Positions 44,717 to 52,192 of a DNA stretch of 64,000 nucleotides are shown here, in pieces. The position numbers and the translations under genes are program-made. The stretch is taken from assembly GCA_023415825.1 (NCBI GenBank), contig JAEZJF010000026.1, forward strand, positions 62,001 through 126,000, written 5' to 3'. Origin of the DNA: Bacillota bacterium (GTDB lineage: Bacteria; Bacillota; Clostridia; DSM-8532). Position 1 is the stretch's first letter. Every line of letters starts with the position of its first letter. Below the pieces are notes generated by a model. It searched no databases and was not told the DNA's origin. It was given only the letters and a program-made list of their open reading frames with translations.

Positions 44717-46585
44717 ATGATAAGTGAAAAAGGTAATATATCTATTCATACCGAGAATATTTTTCCTATTATCAAGAAATGGCTGTATTCGGAAAAAGAT
44801 ATTTTCCTGAGAGAATTGGTATCTAATGCTTCTGATGCAATCAGTAAGCTCAAAAAGTTATCCGATATAGGGGAGGCTTCCCTTTCCGATAGCTATAAGC
44901 CGCGCATTGAAGTGAGGGTCAATAAGGAAAAAGGGACTATTGCCATTTCGGATAATGGTATCGGCATGACCGATGAAGAAGTCAAAAAATACATTAATCA
45001 AATTGCTTTTTCAGGAGCAAAGGATTTCATCGAAAAGTATAAGGATAAGACGGATGATCAGCAGATTATCGGTCATTTCGGTTTAGGCTTCTACTCTGCT
45101 TTCATGGTGAGTGAAAAGGTAACCATCAATACCTTGTCTTATCGGGAGGGGCAAACGGCTGTGTCCTGGGAAAGCACAGGCGATACCGAGTATACCATGG
45201 GTGAATCGGATAAAAAAGCCTCTGGTACGGTTGTAACACTATATATGGCACAGGATTCCAAAGAATTTCTCGATGTATGGAAGGTACGTGAGGTTTTAAA
45301 GAAGTACTTTGCTTTCTTGCAATATGAAATTTATCTTATTGACGAGAATGAGAAAAAGGACGACAAGAAGGAGGATGAAAAGGAGACTGAGGAAAAGTCT
45401 CTCAATAACATCCATCCTCTGTGGCTTAAAAATCCGAGAGAATGCACGGATGAAGAGTATAAAAGCTTCTATCATGAAGTTTTCCAGGATTTTAATGATC
45501 CCTTGTTTTGGATTCATATCAATATGGACTATCCCTTTAATATGAAAGGAATTATATACTTCCCCAAGCTCAAGCATGAATTTGAGACCATGGAAGGGAA
45601 AATAAAGCTTTTCTACAATCAGGTCTTTGTTGCCGACAACATTAAGGAGGTTATCCCTGAATTTCTGCTGCTCTTAAAGGGCTGCCTCGATTGCCCCGAT
45701 CTTCCTCTTAATGTTTCAAGAAGCTTTTTGCAGAACGAAGGCTATGTGGACAAAATATCCGCTCATATTACCAAAAAGGTGGCGGACAAGCTTCAGCTTC
45801 TGTTTAAAAAGGATCGCGCCAGCTATGAAAAGTACTGGGAGGATATTAATCCCTTTGTTAAATACGGCTGCATGAGGGAGCATAAGTTTTATGAAAAGGT
45901 GAAGGATATTCTGATTTACAAGACCATTAACGGTAAATTCCTGACCATGGATGAGTATCTTGAACAAAATCCGGATACCGATAAAAAGGCTTATTATGTC
46001 AATGATGAGAAGCAACAGGCCCAGTATATCCGCATGTTCAAGGAGAATAATCTTGACGCGGTTATTTTGAATACCATGATTGATTCACATTTCATCAGCT
46101 TTATGGAGGCTGAGAACAAGGATGTGAAATTCATGCGTGTTGATGCGGAAATCACCGGCACCATGAAATCGGGTGAAGGGGAAGAAAACAAGGAGCTCCT
46201 GGAAAAGCTTGAAAAGATATTCAAGGAAGCCACAGGCAACGAAGGGCTTAAGCTTAAGACGGAAGGACTTAAAAATGAAGCAACCCCTGCCGTGATTCTT
46301 CTTTCTGAAGAAGCGCGCCGATTTAAGGAAATGAGCCGCTCTTTCGGAGGAAGCTTCAATTCGGCGGATTTATTCCTTAATGAGGAAACCTTGCTCGTAA
46401 ACAGCAATAATACCATGATTCAGCGGATAGCAACACTCTATGGTGAAGATAATAGAAAAGAGGATGCCCTCTTTGCTGCCAGCCATGTCTATGACCTTGC
46501 CCTTTTGAATCACAGACAGCTGGAGCCGGAAACCATGGTTAAGTTTATCGAACGAAGCAATGCACTCTTAATGAGGTTACTATGA
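44717..46585 (+). CDS. htpG: Chaperone protein HtpG (Hsp90)
   Basis: This is a bacterial Hsp90 of 622 residues. The N-terminal GHKL ATPase contains FLRELVSNASDAISKLK, AISDNGIGMT and IIGHFGLGFYSAFM. A charged linker (KKDDKKEDEKETEEK, near residue 215) leads to the middle domain (PLNVSRSFLQNE, with the gamma-phosphate Arg) and the C-terminal dimerisation domain. The charged linker is longer than in E. coli HtpG, as in several Clostridia. It overlaps queA by four bases. Confidence 0.96.
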   Translation: MISEKGNISIHTENIFPIIKKWLYSEKDIFLRELVSNASDAISKLKKLSDIGEASLSDSYKPRIEVRVNKEKGTIAISDNGIGMTDEEVKKYINQIAFSGAKDFIEKYKDKTDDQQIIGHFGLGFYSAFMVSEKVTINTLSYREGQTAVSWESTGDTEYTMGESDKKASGTVVTLYMAQDSKEFLDVWKVREVLKKYFAFLQYEIYLIDENEKKDDKKEDEKETEEKSLNNIHPLWLKNPRECTDEEYKSFYHEVFQDFNDPLFWIHINMDYPFNMKGIIYFPKLKHEFETMEGKIKLFYNQVFVADNIKEVIPEFLLLLKGCLDCPDLPLNVSRSFLQNEGYVDKISAHITKKVADKLQLLFKKDRASYEKYWEDINPFVKYGCMREHKFYEKVKDILIYKTINGKFLTMDEYLEQNPDTDKKAYYVNDEKQQAQYIRMFKENNLDAVILNTMIDSHFISFMEAENKDVKFMRVDAEITGTMKSGEGEENKELLEKLEKIFKEATGNEGLKLKTEGLKNEATPAVILLSEEARRFKEMSRSFGGSFNSADLFLNEETLLVNSNNTMIQRIATLYGEDNRKEDALFAASHVYDLALLNHRQLEPETMVKFIERSNALLMRLL

Positions 46586-47604
46586 ATTTAAAGGATTTCT
46601 GGTATGACCTACCTGAACATCTGATTGCCCAGAACCCTCTTGAAAAAAGAGATATGTCAAGGCTTCTAGTGCTCAACAGAGGAAAAGACACCCTTGAACA
46701 CAGGCTATTTAAGGATTTACCCGGGTATCTTGAATCAGGTGATTGCCTGGTCATTAACAATACCCGGGTGCTTCCCGCCCGACTTTTAGGGGAAAAAGAG
46801 GGAAGCGGTGGAAAGATCGAATTCGTTCTTTTAAAAAGAATCGAAAGCGATATCTGGGAGGTTATCTTAAAACCCGGAAGAAAGGCAAAGCCGGGAAGTC
46901 GTTTTGTTTTTGGGAATGGTCTATTACGGGCAGAAATCCTGGAGTTGGCCGATGAAGGCAACCGTATTGTTAAGTTTTTTTATGAGGGTGTGTTTGAGGA
47001 GGTTCTCGATAAGGTGGGAATTATGCCTCTGCCACCCTATATTCATGCAACCCTTCAGGACAAGGAGCGTTATCAGACCGTCTATTCCAAAATAAATGGT
47101 TCGGCTGCGGCTCCTACAGCCGGTCTTCACTTTACACCGGAGCTATTTACAGTACTCCGGGAGAAAGGGATTAACGTGGCAGAGGTTACCTTGCATGTGG
47201 GTCTTGGCACCTTTCGCCCTGTTAAGACCGACAATATCCTGGAGCATCATATGCACAAAGAAAGCTACAGCATCAGCCCGGAAGCCTGTGCCGTCATCAA
47301 CGAGGCTAAAAAAAGAGGAAAACGTGTGGTTGCAGTGGGAACGACCAGTATCCGCGTTTTGGAGACTTCGTCGGTTCAGGGAGAGGTTTTGCCCGGTGAG
47401 GGGGAGACCGATATCTTTATTTATCCCGGTTATGCCTTTAAAATAGTGGATGCTCTCATCACTAATTTTCATCTTCCCGAATCGACGTTGATCATGCTGG
47501 TGAGCGCTTTTGCAGGTAAAGAAAGAGTGATGGATGCTTATCAAGAGGCTATCAATCATGAATACCGTTTCTTCAGTTTTGGCGATGCCATGCTGATTGT
47601 GTAG
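46582..47604 (+). CDS. queA: S-adenosylmethionine:tRNA ribosyltransferase-isomerase
   Basis: QueA makes epoxyqueuosine in tRNA by adding the ribosyl part of SAM to preQ1 at the wobble position. The protein has 340 residues; conserved stretches are YDLPEHLIAQNPLEKRDMSR, NNTRVLPARLLG, AAPTAGLHFTPELF, HVGLGTFRPVK and NFHLPESTLIMLVSAFAG. It starts in the htpG stop codon (ATGA), an unusual partner. Its usual neighbours tgt and ruvB are not here. Confidence 0.96.
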   Translation: MNLKDFWYDLPEHLIAQNPLEKRDMSRLLVLNRGKDTLEHRLFKDLPGYLESGDCLVINNTRVLPARLLGEKEGSGGKIEFVLLKRIESDIWEVILKPGRKAKPGSRFVFGNGLLRAEILELADEGNRIVKFFYEGVFEEVLDKVGIMPLPPYIHATLQDKERYQTVYSKINGSAAAPTAGLHFTPELFTVLREKGINVAEVTLHVGLGTFRPVKTDNILEHHMHKESYSISPEACAVINEAKKRGKRVVAVGTTSIRVLETSSVQGEVLPGEGETDIFIYPGYAFKIVDALITNFHLPESTLIMLVSAFAGKERVMDAYQEAINHEYRFFSFGDAMLIV

Positions 47605-47683
47605 AAAGATCTATTGCATAAATCTTTTAATCAAATTCTAATTCCAGTCCCATGGTTTTATCATATTGATCCTATATAATGAT

Positions 47684-47760
47684 CTTACTCGTTAACGAAA
47701 TCGGAGATTTCGAACTCCTAAAGGTAACGGGTACCCAAGTTATGATACTTCGTAATAATT
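47684..47760 (+). repeat. Double-hairpin repeat, family A, copy 1
   Basis: The first dyad reads CGTTAACGAAATC, a short loop, then GATTTCGAAC; the second part is CCCAAGTTATGATACTTCGTAATAA. Both parts recur at 58273-58339. It lies between queA and the membrane-protein gene and would be in its leader. Confidence 0.65.
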
Positions 47761-47789
47761 CCAGTAGAGAGTTTTGGGATGGAGGCGGT

Positions 47790-48482
47790 ATGAATATGAA
47801 AAATAGCAAAAAATATGTGCTGGGTGCTATTCTCGTAATATTCGGTATTTTAATGATATTCGGTGAATTTGGATTCCTTGATATGTCCTGGATCTTTAGA
47901 TTAACATGGCCGATGATTTTTATAGCTATTTCTTTTATCTTTTTCTTGAGCTATTTTACAAAAAGGCCATATGGCACGGGTTTTCTGGTTCCAGCAGGGA
48001 TTTTTCTAACCCTGGGAGCAACCTTTCTCTTGGGCGAGACTTTTTCCTACGAATTAGTATGGCCCGGTTTCATAGCGGCACCTGCTGTTGGACTCTTTCT
48101 TCTGTATTTATTTGGGGAAAGAAGCCCTGGTTTGCTGGTTCCCATAGGTGTTTTAATGACTGTCGCAGGAACATGCCTGCTGGGCTCATGGTTTAATATT
48201 TGGGATATTGTATGGCCCGGCTTTATAATGGCTCCGGCTATAGGGCTATTCCTGCTATATCTGGGAGGAAAGCACGAACCGGCTCTTCTTATTCCTATTT
48301 TCATTCTGACAGCTATATCGGTGACGTTCTTCTCAATATTCGGCCTCAGCCGTTTTGCGGAGTCCCTTAAGTATATAGCAGGCGGTGTGCTTGTTCTGGC
48401 AGGGCTTGCCACAATTCTTAAAAAACCCGCCAATCGGGATCGATATGACCATCCTGATGACTATGGGTCCAATCACATGTAG
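47790..48482 (+). CDS. LiaF/DUF5668-type multispanning membrane protein
   Basis: About eight hydrophobic helices in 230 residues. An internal duplication is clear: WPGFIAAPAVGLFLLYLFGE near residue 93 and WPGFIMAPAIGLFLLYLGGK near residue 144, each followed by a charged turn and a further helix pair. The first helices resemble the LiaI/LiaF-type membrane domain. The ATG at 47790 follows GGAGGCG; an upstream in-frame ATG at 47679 would translate the repeat element and is rejected. The end is a short charged tail. Function is unknown; related proteins sense envelope stress. Confidence 0.75.
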   Translation: MNMKNSKKYVLGAILVIFGILMIFGEFGFLDMSWIFRLTWPMIFIAISFIFFLSYFTKRPYGTGFLVPAGIFLTLGATFLLGETFSYELVWPGFIAAPAVGLFLLYLFGERSPGLLVPIGVLMTVAGTCLLGSWFNIWDIVWPGFIMAPAIGLFLLYLGGKHEPALLIPIFILTAISVTFFSIFGLSRFAESLKYIAGGVLVLAGLATILKKPANRDRYDHPDDYGSNHM

Positions 48483-48499
48483 TCATCTTTCCATAGATT

Positions 48500-48573
48500 G
48501 AGGTGCGTTCCATAAGGAATGCACCTCAGGCCTCGACCAATTAATTAAGGGCGTCTTTTTAAGACGCCCTCTT
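48500..48573 (+). terminator. Two consecutive hairpins after the membrane-protein gene
   Basis: The first, GAGGTGCGTTCC/GGAATGCACCTC (48500-48527), lacks a T run. The second, AGGGCGTCTT/AAGACGCCCT (48548-48570), is followed by CTTT. One or both end transcription. Confidence 0.7.
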
Positions 48574-48665
48574 TAAATCTTACGGGTCGAGACATGTAGT
48601 ATGATCTTCTGTGGCTTAAAAGAGTGCTATCAATGGTGGTCAAAGGTGCCATAGTGACAGAGACC

Positions 48666-48698
48666 AGAGGCTGCCAATTATAAGGCAACCTCTTTTTT
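48666..48698 (+). terminator. Third terminator, downstream of an unassigned stretch
   Basis: AGAGG-CTGCC pairs with GGCAA-CCTCT and is followed by six T on the plus strand. There is no gene between it and the previous terminator, so it may end a small RNA encoded at about 48575-48665. Confidence 0.65.
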
Positions 48699-48718
48699 GA
48701 ATAAGGAAATTCCCAGGG

Positions 48719-48838
48719 CTATTTCTTGGGTCCCTGAACCTGATTATCAGCTGCACCCCTGGATACATTCTTTTGTTCACTAATATTCTGAGACTGTTTT
48801 TTGGAGGACTTCGGTGCATTAGTCTTATTCTTTCCCAT
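48719..48838 (-). CDS. Small hydrophilic protein, possible minor spore protein (39 residues)
   Basis: A short frame begins MGKNKTNAPKSSKKQSQN and ends GPKK. It has no Cys, Trp, Tyr or Phe and is rich in Lys, Asn, Gln and Ser, like minor small acid-soluble spore proteins such as SspN, SspO and SspP, although I cannot assign it to one. Its ribosome site is weak (GGGTGAAAAG). The similar gene at 48914-49057 lies directly upstream. Confidence 0.45.
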   Translation of the reverse strand: MGKNKTNAPKSSKKQSQNISEQKNVSRGAADNQVQGPKK

Positions 48839-48913
48839 TTCTTTTCACCCGTTTATTATTCTTTTAGCTTGGCAAAATAGTTCATGCTCGTCTAATTTTG
48901 CTTGAAAGAGGCA

Positions 48914-49057
48914 TTAACGATAAGGGGCTTCATTACCAGGAACCTTAGGGTTTTTGCTGTTGGGTACTTGATTAAGGCGCTTCTCATTTTCCCCGTTTTT
49001 TGATTGCTGTGCATTACTATTGTTAGTGGGGTTATTAGGTGTCTGATTCTTTGACAT
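48914..49057 (-). CDS. Small hydrophilic protein, possible minor spore protein (47 residues)
   Basis: A short frame begins MSKNQTPNNPTNNSNAQQSK and ends NEAPYR. AAAGGAGTGAACCT precedes the ATG, a strong ribosome site for so small a frame, which argues that it is real. Composition (Asn, Pro, Gln, Lys) and size resemble minor spore proteins. It lies downstream of and co-directional with the serpin gene's strand neighbour region and upstream of another tiny gene with a similar MSKN/MGKN start. Confidence 0.55.
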   Translation of the reverse strand: MSKNQTPNNPTNNSNAQQSKNGENEKRLNQVPNSKNPKVPGNEAPYR

Positions 49058-49118
49058 AGGTTCACTCCTTTCACTTCTTTTGTAAGTATTATGGCACTAA
49101 AAAGTGAAAATTATACCA

Positions 49119-50339
49119 TTATATACTTGATACCTTGCCCATAAACAACAGCGTATTTGTTGTATCGTCGGTTATGAAAAAGACGAAGGGTCTGTCCGCA
49201 ATAAATGTGATGCGTTCCGTGGGAGCTGCTGTTTCCCTTATCTCAACAACAGTAGCACCGGCAGCTTCACTGCCTTCTTCATTGACCTCGATAACAGCTT
49301 TATGAAGCACTCTGCTGATAAAAATTTCTGGCCTGATGCCCGAGAAATCAGCCTTTTCACTGAAGGCCTCTTCCATGCCCAGTGCTTTAAGGCTGTTGTT
49401 CAAATTCTTTATGCCGTATTCCAGTTTGAATTTTGGAATACTGAGCTGTACATCATCAACTTCTTTTATGGAATCCCGGATACTTACCCATTTTTCCATA
49501 TCCAAATCCTTAATATAGTTGTTGATGTCTATTCCTTCATCAGGCAGAATGATGGTCATGGAGGTTTTATTGCTGCCGTAGGGAAGCCGTACTGCTTTAT
49601 AGCCATCGCCCTTTCCATATTCAACTGTGTCTTGCCGGTTCATCATCTTTACATTCTGTAAAGAGCCGTCCTGAATGTAAAAAACAGCATCGGAGGTTTG
49701 TTTAGGGTCAAACTGCTCCCGCCATTGGCCTTTAAAGTAAATAGCATTTATAAGGTACATGATAACATCAGGATCAATAGGGGAATCTACCATTTTTTCT
49801 ATCTTTCCTTTGGTAGTGTCTTTTATCCAATCATTGATCGTGCCTGCTGATGAAGGATCTGAAAAATCAAGGGCAGAGACCTCTGCGTTAAAAAAGGTCT
49901 TATTGTTGGCCTTAAATTCTTCGTTAATGTTTTGATTCTCTCTAATCCATATGGAATTTCCTATACTAAGGTCAATTTTTTTATCCAGGTTCTCCAGATG
50001 GCCAATCAGGTTTTTGTAGCTCTCATTGACAAGTCCCCTGTCAAGGTTCGTAAAGCCAAGAGCATTTTCCATTGCAAGCTTGGTGCCTGACTCTGCACCA
50101 TTATAGGTCATGGTGAGTGCGGTCGAGATGCTGATGGGAGAAATAAAAATGTTTTCTGACACATCCTCGTCATTTAGCTTTTTAAAAACATTAAAAGCGA
50201 ATTCACTATTGGCCTTTATCACACTGTCGCTTATTTTTGAGATATCATAGTTCTTCGATACCCTGCTATTACTGCAGGACAAAAGTAATGTGGCTAAAGC
50301 CACTGCTTGGAGCAGAGCAAATAGTTTTCTTTTCACCAT
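49119..50339 (-). CDS. Serpin-family protease inhibitor, lipoprotein
   Basis: A lipoprotein signal ends at LLLSC (Cys22). The rest is a full serpin fold: NIFISPISISTALTMTYNGA, the shutter and breach regions, and LHKAVIEVNEEGSEAAGATV. The hinge EEGSEAAGAT matches the inhibitory-serpin pattern from P17 to P8; counting forward puts P1-P1' near Thr-Ala in REThr-Ala-Ala-Pro, suggesting an elastase- or subtilisin-like target. It ends RPFVFFITDDTTNTLLFMGK, as expected. Serpins are rare in bacteria. GGAGGAAAG precedes the start. It would act on the cell surface. Confidence 0.93.
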   Translation of the reverse strand: MVKRKLFALLQAVALATLLLSCSNSRVSKNYDISKISDSVIKANSEFAFNVFKKLNDEDVSENIFISPISISTALTMTYNGAESGTKLAMENALGFTNLDRGLVNESYKNLIGHLENLDKKIDLSIGNSIWIRENQNINEEFKANNKTFFNAEVSALDFSDPSSAGTINDWIKDTTKGKIEKMVDSPIDPDVIMYLINAIYFKGQWREQFDPKQTSDAVFYIQDGSLQNVKMMNRQDTVEYGKGDGYKAVRLPYGSNKTSMTIILPDEGIDINNYIKDLDMEKWVSIRDSIKEVDDVQLSIPKFKLEYGIKNLNNSLKALGMEEAFSEKADFSGIRPEIFISRVLHKAVIEVNEEGSEAAGATVVEIRETAAPTERITFIADRPFVFFITDDTTNTLLFMGKVSSI

Positions 50340-50475
50340 ACTTTCCTCCTTAAAATATGTTCTTTATTATATGACGAAATTACTCCCTTAAAAGTTCAAT
50401 TAGGGGCTCTATTTAAAATAGCGCAAAAAAGGGTAAGAATATATATACCAAAAGATAGAAACATGAGGTGAGAAA

Positions 50476-51243
50476 GTGAATAAAATGCCGGCATTGTTCA
50501 TAGGCCATGGTTCACCTATGAATGCCATTGAAGAGAATCAATATACACGAAACTGGAAAGAGATTGCCAAACGAATTCCTAAACCGGAAGCAATCCTCGC
50601 CATTTCTGCTCACTGGTATACTAATGGGACCAGAATCATGGATGAGCCACAGCCAAAGATGATTTATGATATGTATGGCTTTCCACGGGAGCTTTATGAA
50701 ATAGACTACAAGGCTTCGGGGGCACCGGAGCAAGCCTATGCCACAAAGGACCTAATTCGTAAAAATGTAATCCACGATAATACTTGGGGATTTGACCATG
50801 GAACATGGTCCGTCCTTCATGTCATGTATCCTGATGCAGATATTCCGGTTTATCAGATGAGTGTGGATAAAACTGCCGATGGCCGGACTCATTTTGAAAT
50901 AGGGCAAGATATCAAAGGCCTGCGCGAAAAAGGAGTATTAATTCTTGGAAGTGGAAATGTCGTCCATAACCTTTCAAAGATAGACTTTTTTATGAGTGGC
51001 GGATTTGATTGGGCTGATGAATTTGATGGATACATTAAGAAAAAAATAAAGCAAAGGGAATTCTCCGATGTCATTGACTACAGAAAGGCAGGCCCCTCCT
51101 CTGAAAAAGCCTTTTGGTCGCCTGACCATTTCTACCCTTTGCTCTATGTATTAGGGGCTTCTACCGACCAGGACCAACTCTCTGTATTCAATGATTCATG
51201 CATGATGGGCTCCATGTCGATGACATGCTACTTATTTCAGTAA
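50476..51243 (+). CDS. Class III extradiol dioxygenase, YgiD/DODA type
   Basis: This 255-residue protein belongs to the LigB-superfamily with the zinc or iron ligands His in FIGHGSPMNAI, His in ISAHWY and His in WGFDHGTWSVLH, plus GSGNVVHNL. YgiD of E. coli is a zinc-dependent 4,5-DOPA extradiol dioxygenase; the natural substrate in an anaerobe is unclear. GTG start after AGGTGAG. The pirin gene follows after 23 bases, a recurring pairing. Confidence 0.88.
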   Translation: MNKMPALFIGHGSPMNAIEENQYTRNWKEIAKRIPKPEAILAISAHWYTNGTRIMDEPQPKMIYDMYGFPRELYEIDYKASGAPEQAYATKDLIRKNVIHDNTWGFDHGTWSVLHVMYPDADIPVYQMSVDKTADGRTHFEIGQDIKGLREKGVLILGSGNVVHNLSKIDFFMSGGFDWADEFDGYIKKKIKQREFSDVIDYRKAGPSSEKAFWSPDHFYPLLYVLGASTDQDQLSVFNDSCMMGSMSMTCYLFQ

Positions 51244-51266
51244 TAATTTCCGGGAGGTTTTTCTTT

Positions 51267-52112
51267 ATGAAGGATTTACGTACGATTCGCAAAATAATAA
51301 CAGGAAACCGCGCAACAGACGGTGCAGGGGTTAAATTGGTAAGAGTTATTGGGTATCACGATACAAAGGACTTTGATCCCTTTTTGATGCTCGATGCCTT
51401 TGATTCGGTTAATCCGGAAGATTACGTCAAGGGCTTTCCCTGGCACCCTCACCGTGGTATTGAAACCATAACTTATCTCGTCCAAGGAGATATCGAGCAT
51501 GGCGACAGTCTTGGCAACAAAGGCAGCATTTTGGACGGAGACTGCCAGTGGATGACAGCGGGTTCGGGAATCATTCACCAGGAAATGCCTAAACCCAGTG
51601 AGAGAATGCTGGGTGCTCAGGTCTGGCTCAATCTTCCGGCAAAAGACAAAATGGTTGCTCCCCAATACCGGGATTTACGCAAAGAAGATATTCCTGTTGT
51701 AGTTGAAGGGGAGAATAAAACACATATTATTGCCGGGAGATATAATGGAGTGGATGGCGCCTTTCAAGGAGATTATGTAAAGCCTCAATATTTTGATGTT
51801 GAGGTGAAAGCAGGCGGTGAATGGTCCTTTGAATCAGATAGGGACTCCACCTTATTTATTTATATTCTCCAAGGAGAAGGCAGCTTTGATGCTGAAAGCG
51901 AATCTCTGATTTCAGAAAAACATGCTGTTTTGTTTAATAAGGGTACAACCTTCTGGGTAAAAGCTTCTGAAAAGGGTATCAGGTTTTTACTTTTTTCAGG
52001 AAGACCCCTCGAGGAGCCCATTGCCTGGGGCGGCCCAATCGTTATGAACACTAAACAAGAATTGGATCAGGCCTTCAAAGATTTGGACAATCATACTTTT
52101 ATCAGGGATTAG
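51267..52112 (+). CDS. Pirin family protein
   Basis: A bicupin protein of 281 residues. The metal site of the N-terminal cupin is in HPHRGIETITYLVQGDIEHG, with the third His in WMTAGSGIIHQEM. Pirins act as quercetinase-like oxygenases or redox-sensitive regulators. GGGAGG precedes the ATG at 51267; a longer frame inside the preceding gene is not needed. Together with the dioxygenase it suggests a small operon for handling aromatic or oxidised compounds, which is inference. Confidence 0.9.
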   Translation: MKDLRTIRKIITGNRATDGAGVKLVRVIGYHDTKDFDPFLMLDAFDSVNPEDYVKGFPWHPHRGIETITYLVQGDIEHGDSLGNKGSILDGDCQWMTAGSGIIHQEMPKPSERMLGAQVWLNLPAKDKMVAPQYRDLRKEDIPVVVEGENKTHIIAGRYNGVDGAFQGDYVKPQYFDVEVKAGGEWSFESDRDSTLFIYILQGEGSFDAESESLISEKHAVLFNKGTTFWVKASEKGIRFLLFSGRPLEEPIAWGGPIVMNTKQELDQAFKDLDNHTFIRD

Positions 52113-52135
52113 AGAATTCAAGGTCCCGTCATGCT

Positions 52136-52172
52136 AACAGAGCGAAGAGTCCTCAGGATTCTTCGCTCTGTT
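52136..52172. terminator. Bidirectional hairpin between convergent genes
   Basis: AACAGAGCGAAGA pairs with TCTTCGCTCTGTT. It serves pirin on the plus strand and the DAHP synthase fusion on the minus strand; neither side has a long T run. Confidence 0.65.
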
Positions 52173-52192
52173 AAGTATGGTAAAGAAAATCC

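Noticed and set aside
48892..49074. 60-codon minus-strand frame
   Set aside because: It overlaps the 47-codon gene in another frame and lacks a ribosome site, while the shorter frame has a strong one.
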